A stretch of DNA of 7,517 bases from Gammaproteobacteria bacterium. Its GTDB lineage: Bacteria > Pseudomonadota > Gammaproteobacteria > UBA7966. This document shows, in pieces, positions 6,054 through 7,517 of this stretch. The notes beneath the pieces were generated by a model. It was not told the DNA's origin and ran no database searches. It was given only the letters and a program-made list of their open reading frames with translations. The first letter of the stretch is position 1, and every line of letters starts with the position of its first letter. Both the position numbers and the translations under genes were made by a program. The stretch covers positions 1 to 7,517 of the forward strand of contig DNIF01000228.1 in NCBI GenBank assembly GCA_003485715.1, written 5' to 3'.

Positions 6054-7424
6054 ATGCCACGTCGCCCCATGCGCCGGCCCTCACTGGCCCTGCCGGCAAC
6101 TCTGGCCCTGCTGCTGGCAGGCACCCAGCCGGCAATGGCCATCAAGTATTACGACTACAACGCCTCGGTCGATTTCGAGGTCAACAGCAACCTGCTCATG
6201 TTGCCCGGCAACGAGGACGTCGCCTCCGGCTACAGGTTTTCCTCCTCGCACATCCTGGGCTACGAGACGCCGCGCAGCGCCTGGAGCATCGCACCTAGCC
6301 TGATGGTGCAGCGGCTGGAGAACGCCCCGCGGGCCTTCGGTGAGCAGGAGTTCTTCAACGTGGCTGCGGCTGGCCGGCACGACTGGACGGATCGTCTGAG
6401 CACCCGGCTGAACGTGATGTTCGAACTCGACCGTAACCTGCTGCTGCCTGATCCGGCAATACTTTTTCTTGAGAGACCGATCCTGCGCCAGGGGCGGCAA
6501 GTCACCGGTGGCGCCACCTACCGCCTGACCGAGCGCTTGAGCGCCAGCGTGAACGGCACCTACCTGGACAACCTATTCGAGGAGGTCCCGGGTGTCGTCA
6601 TCCCCTTGCGGAGTTTCGATTATCAGGATGTGACCACCGGCGGCAACTACATCTGGAACGAGCGCCTGTCCTTCAACGCCAATGTGGGCGTGAGCCGCTT
6701 CAGGGACCTTGAGGGCATCACCCGCAACAACGACCGCTTCTTCAATGTGGGCACCGAGTTCGCGCTGGCCGAGCACTGGACCTTCTCCGGCTCCGCCGGC
6801 CTGCGCGCCACCCAGCAGACCGGCCGTGTTTTTCTACCGGGGCCAGTGGTCCCCGGGCCTGTGGTGCTTCTCGGCGGCCGGCTACTCCAGCTCGACGACC
6901 CGGACGGCACTGTGGACCCATCGCTGGACCTTATCTTCGGTGGGCTTCCAATCGTGGTCGTGGGCGGTGTTCCCCGCCTGCGTATTCAGGAGCCCATCGT
7001 AGGTGTCCAGGTCCAGGATATCGTCACCAACACCTATGACTTCACACTGACCCGCACGGGTGAGCGGCTGGTCGCCTCGGCCGGCTTCAGGCGCCGGATC
7101 CAGCCGGCCGGCATCGCCGCCCAGACGGAAATCAGCTCGGCGAGTGCCGACTTCCGCTATCGCTTCAGCGAGCGCCTGAACGGCGGGCTGCACGTCGACG
7201 AGACCACCTTGGCGATCCAGGGGCAGGGCTTCGGAGGCGAGGGCCGCACGGTGCGCGTGCTGACGACCAACCTCAACTATCTGTTGACCGAGCAACTCAG
7301 CCTGACGGCCACCTATCGCTACTTCCAGGCCTTCGGTGATGCCTTCGGCTTCGCTTTTGGTGACTCCGAAGGTCAGGCCGTGGTCGTAAGCCTGAGCTAC
7401 AACGGCGATCGCTGGGAGTGGTGA
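6054..7424 (+). CDS. Outer-membrane beta-barrel protein (BBP2-like), probably linked to polysaccharide export
   Basis: This 456-residue protein has a signal peptide (MPRRPMRRPSLALPATLALL, cleavage after AMA at residue 29) and then an almost entirely amphipathic beta-strand pattern. Short turns recur at strand boundaries: WTDRLS (111), LTERLS (158), WNERLS (201), LAEHWT (238), FSERLN (371) and LTEQLS (411), each followed by alternating residues such as LTATYRYF. It ends in Trp (DRWEW), as barrels recognised by the BAM machinery often end in an aromatic residue. This resembles the BBP2-type barrels common in exopolysaccharide and PEP-CTERM-type loci. Two hydrophobic, Pro/Gly/Val-rich stretches (259-275 and 296-325) flank an Asp-rich piece and probably form a long loop or plug. 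No good Shine-Dalgarno sequence precedes any in-frame start (5973, 5985, GTG 6021, 6054, 6069); 6054 is chosen because it gives a normal signal peptide. It may be a porin for the polymer, but specific function is not shown. Confidence 0.85.
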   Translation: MPRRPMRRPSLALPATLALLLAGTQPAMAIKYYDYNASVDFEVNSNLLMLPGNEDVASGYRFSSSHILGYETPRSAWSIAPSLMVQRLENAPRAFGEQEFFNVAAAGRHDWTDRLSTRLNVMFELDRNLLLPDPAILFLERPILRQGRQVTGGATYRLTERLSASVNGTYLDNLFEEVPGVVIPLRSFDYQDVTTGGNYIWNERLSFNANVGVSRFRDLEGITRNNDRFFNVGTEFALAEHWTFSGSAGLRATQQTGRVFLPGPVVPGPVVLLGGRLLQLDDPDGTVDPSLDLIFGGLPIVVVGGVPRLRIQEPIVGVQVQDIVTNTYDFTLTRTGERLVASAGFRRRIQPAGIAAQTEISSASADFRYRFSERLNGGLHVDETTLAIQGQGFGGEGRTVRVLTTNLNYLLTEQLSLTATYRYFQAFGDAFGFAFGDSEGQAVVVSLSYNGDRWEW

Positions 7425-7442
7425 GCGCCTGTGATTCGGCGC
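7425..7442. other. Small hairpin directly after the beta-barrel stop codon
   Basis: GCGCC (7425-7429) pairs with GGCGC (7438-7442) around an eight-base loop, starting at the base after the TGA. The stem is only 5 bp and has no following T-run, so this is weak support for a transcript end. Confidence 0.25.
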
Positions 7443-7492
7443 CGCCCAACCGCCCTCGCCCCTGATCTGGCGCATGATGCGGCGCGAAACCA

Positions 7493-7511
7493 AGTCCGTT
7501 CAGGACGGACT
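7493..7511. other. Perfect 7-bp hairpin at the right edge
   Basis: AGTCCGT (7493-7499) pairs with ACGGACT (7505-7511) around a five-base TCAGG loop. The six remaining bases (CAAGGG) show no T-tract. The hairpin also falls inside an open frame from ATG 7474 (MMRRETKSVQDGLKG, cut by the window end). It may therefore be the 3' structure of the preceding transcript or part of the next gene; the window is too short to tell. Confidence 0.35.
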
Positions 7512-7517
7512 CAAGGG

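Noticed and set aside
6882..7493. A 203-codon open frame on the - strand opposite the end of the beta-barrel gene
   Set aside because: It has the same antiparallel codon phase as the other long antisense frame, no ribosome binding site and no recognisable domain. The + strand barrel explains the region.
1..7517. CRISPR arrays, tRNA or rRNA genes, transposases or integrases
   Set aside because: I saw no regularly spaced direct repeats, no tRNA-like or rRNA segments and no transposase or integrase motif in any frame.

Overview
The window looks like a piece of a high-GC proteobacterial chromosome, most likely a gammaproteobacterium. The evidence is a DnaE C-terminus that can be aligned from memory with the E. 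coli enzyme almost throughout, very GC-rich third codon positions, and Gram-negative envelope genes (an outer-membrane beta-barrel and a Wza-family polysaccharide export protein). Genus cannot be fixed from the sequence alone. All four supported genes lie on the + strand.

Layout. (1) Bases 2-1258 hold the last 418 codons of dnaE, the replicative DNA polymerase III alpha subunit, cut by the left edge. (2) Bases 1259-1520 are an intergenic gap with a bulged hairpin at 1355-1387 and a strong Shine-Dalgarno sequence just before the next gene. (3) Bases 1521-5051 encode a 1176-residue exported protein with a FlgD-like Ig domain, a long beta-propeller-like region, a fibronectin-III-like domain and a jelly-roll-like C-terminus. 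I do not recognise it as a named protein. (4) Bases 5052-5248 contain a cluster of inverted repeats, including a CCCCAAC/GTTGGGG palindromic element and a separate 7-bp hairpin. (5) Bases 5249-5947 encode a short periplasmic Wza/OPX-family polysaccharide export protein. (6) Bases 6054-7424 encode a 456-residue outer-membrane beta-barrel. (7) Bases 7425-7517 are a tail with two small hairpins; an open frame of 14 codons runs off the right edge but lacks a clear ribosome binding site.

How the genes may work together. dnaE is housekeeping and probably unrelated to the rest. The OPX protein and the beta-barrel are adjacent, co-directional and both carry export signals. The OPX protein has no lipobox and no C-terminal transmembrane helix of the Wza kind, so it probably cannot cross the outer membrane itself. 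The neighbouring barrel may provide that path, in the manner of the separate barrel/OPX pairs known from Myxococcus exopolysaccharide systems. The large secreted protein upstream has sugar-binding-like modules and could belong to the same surface-polysaccharide locus, but that rests on position only.
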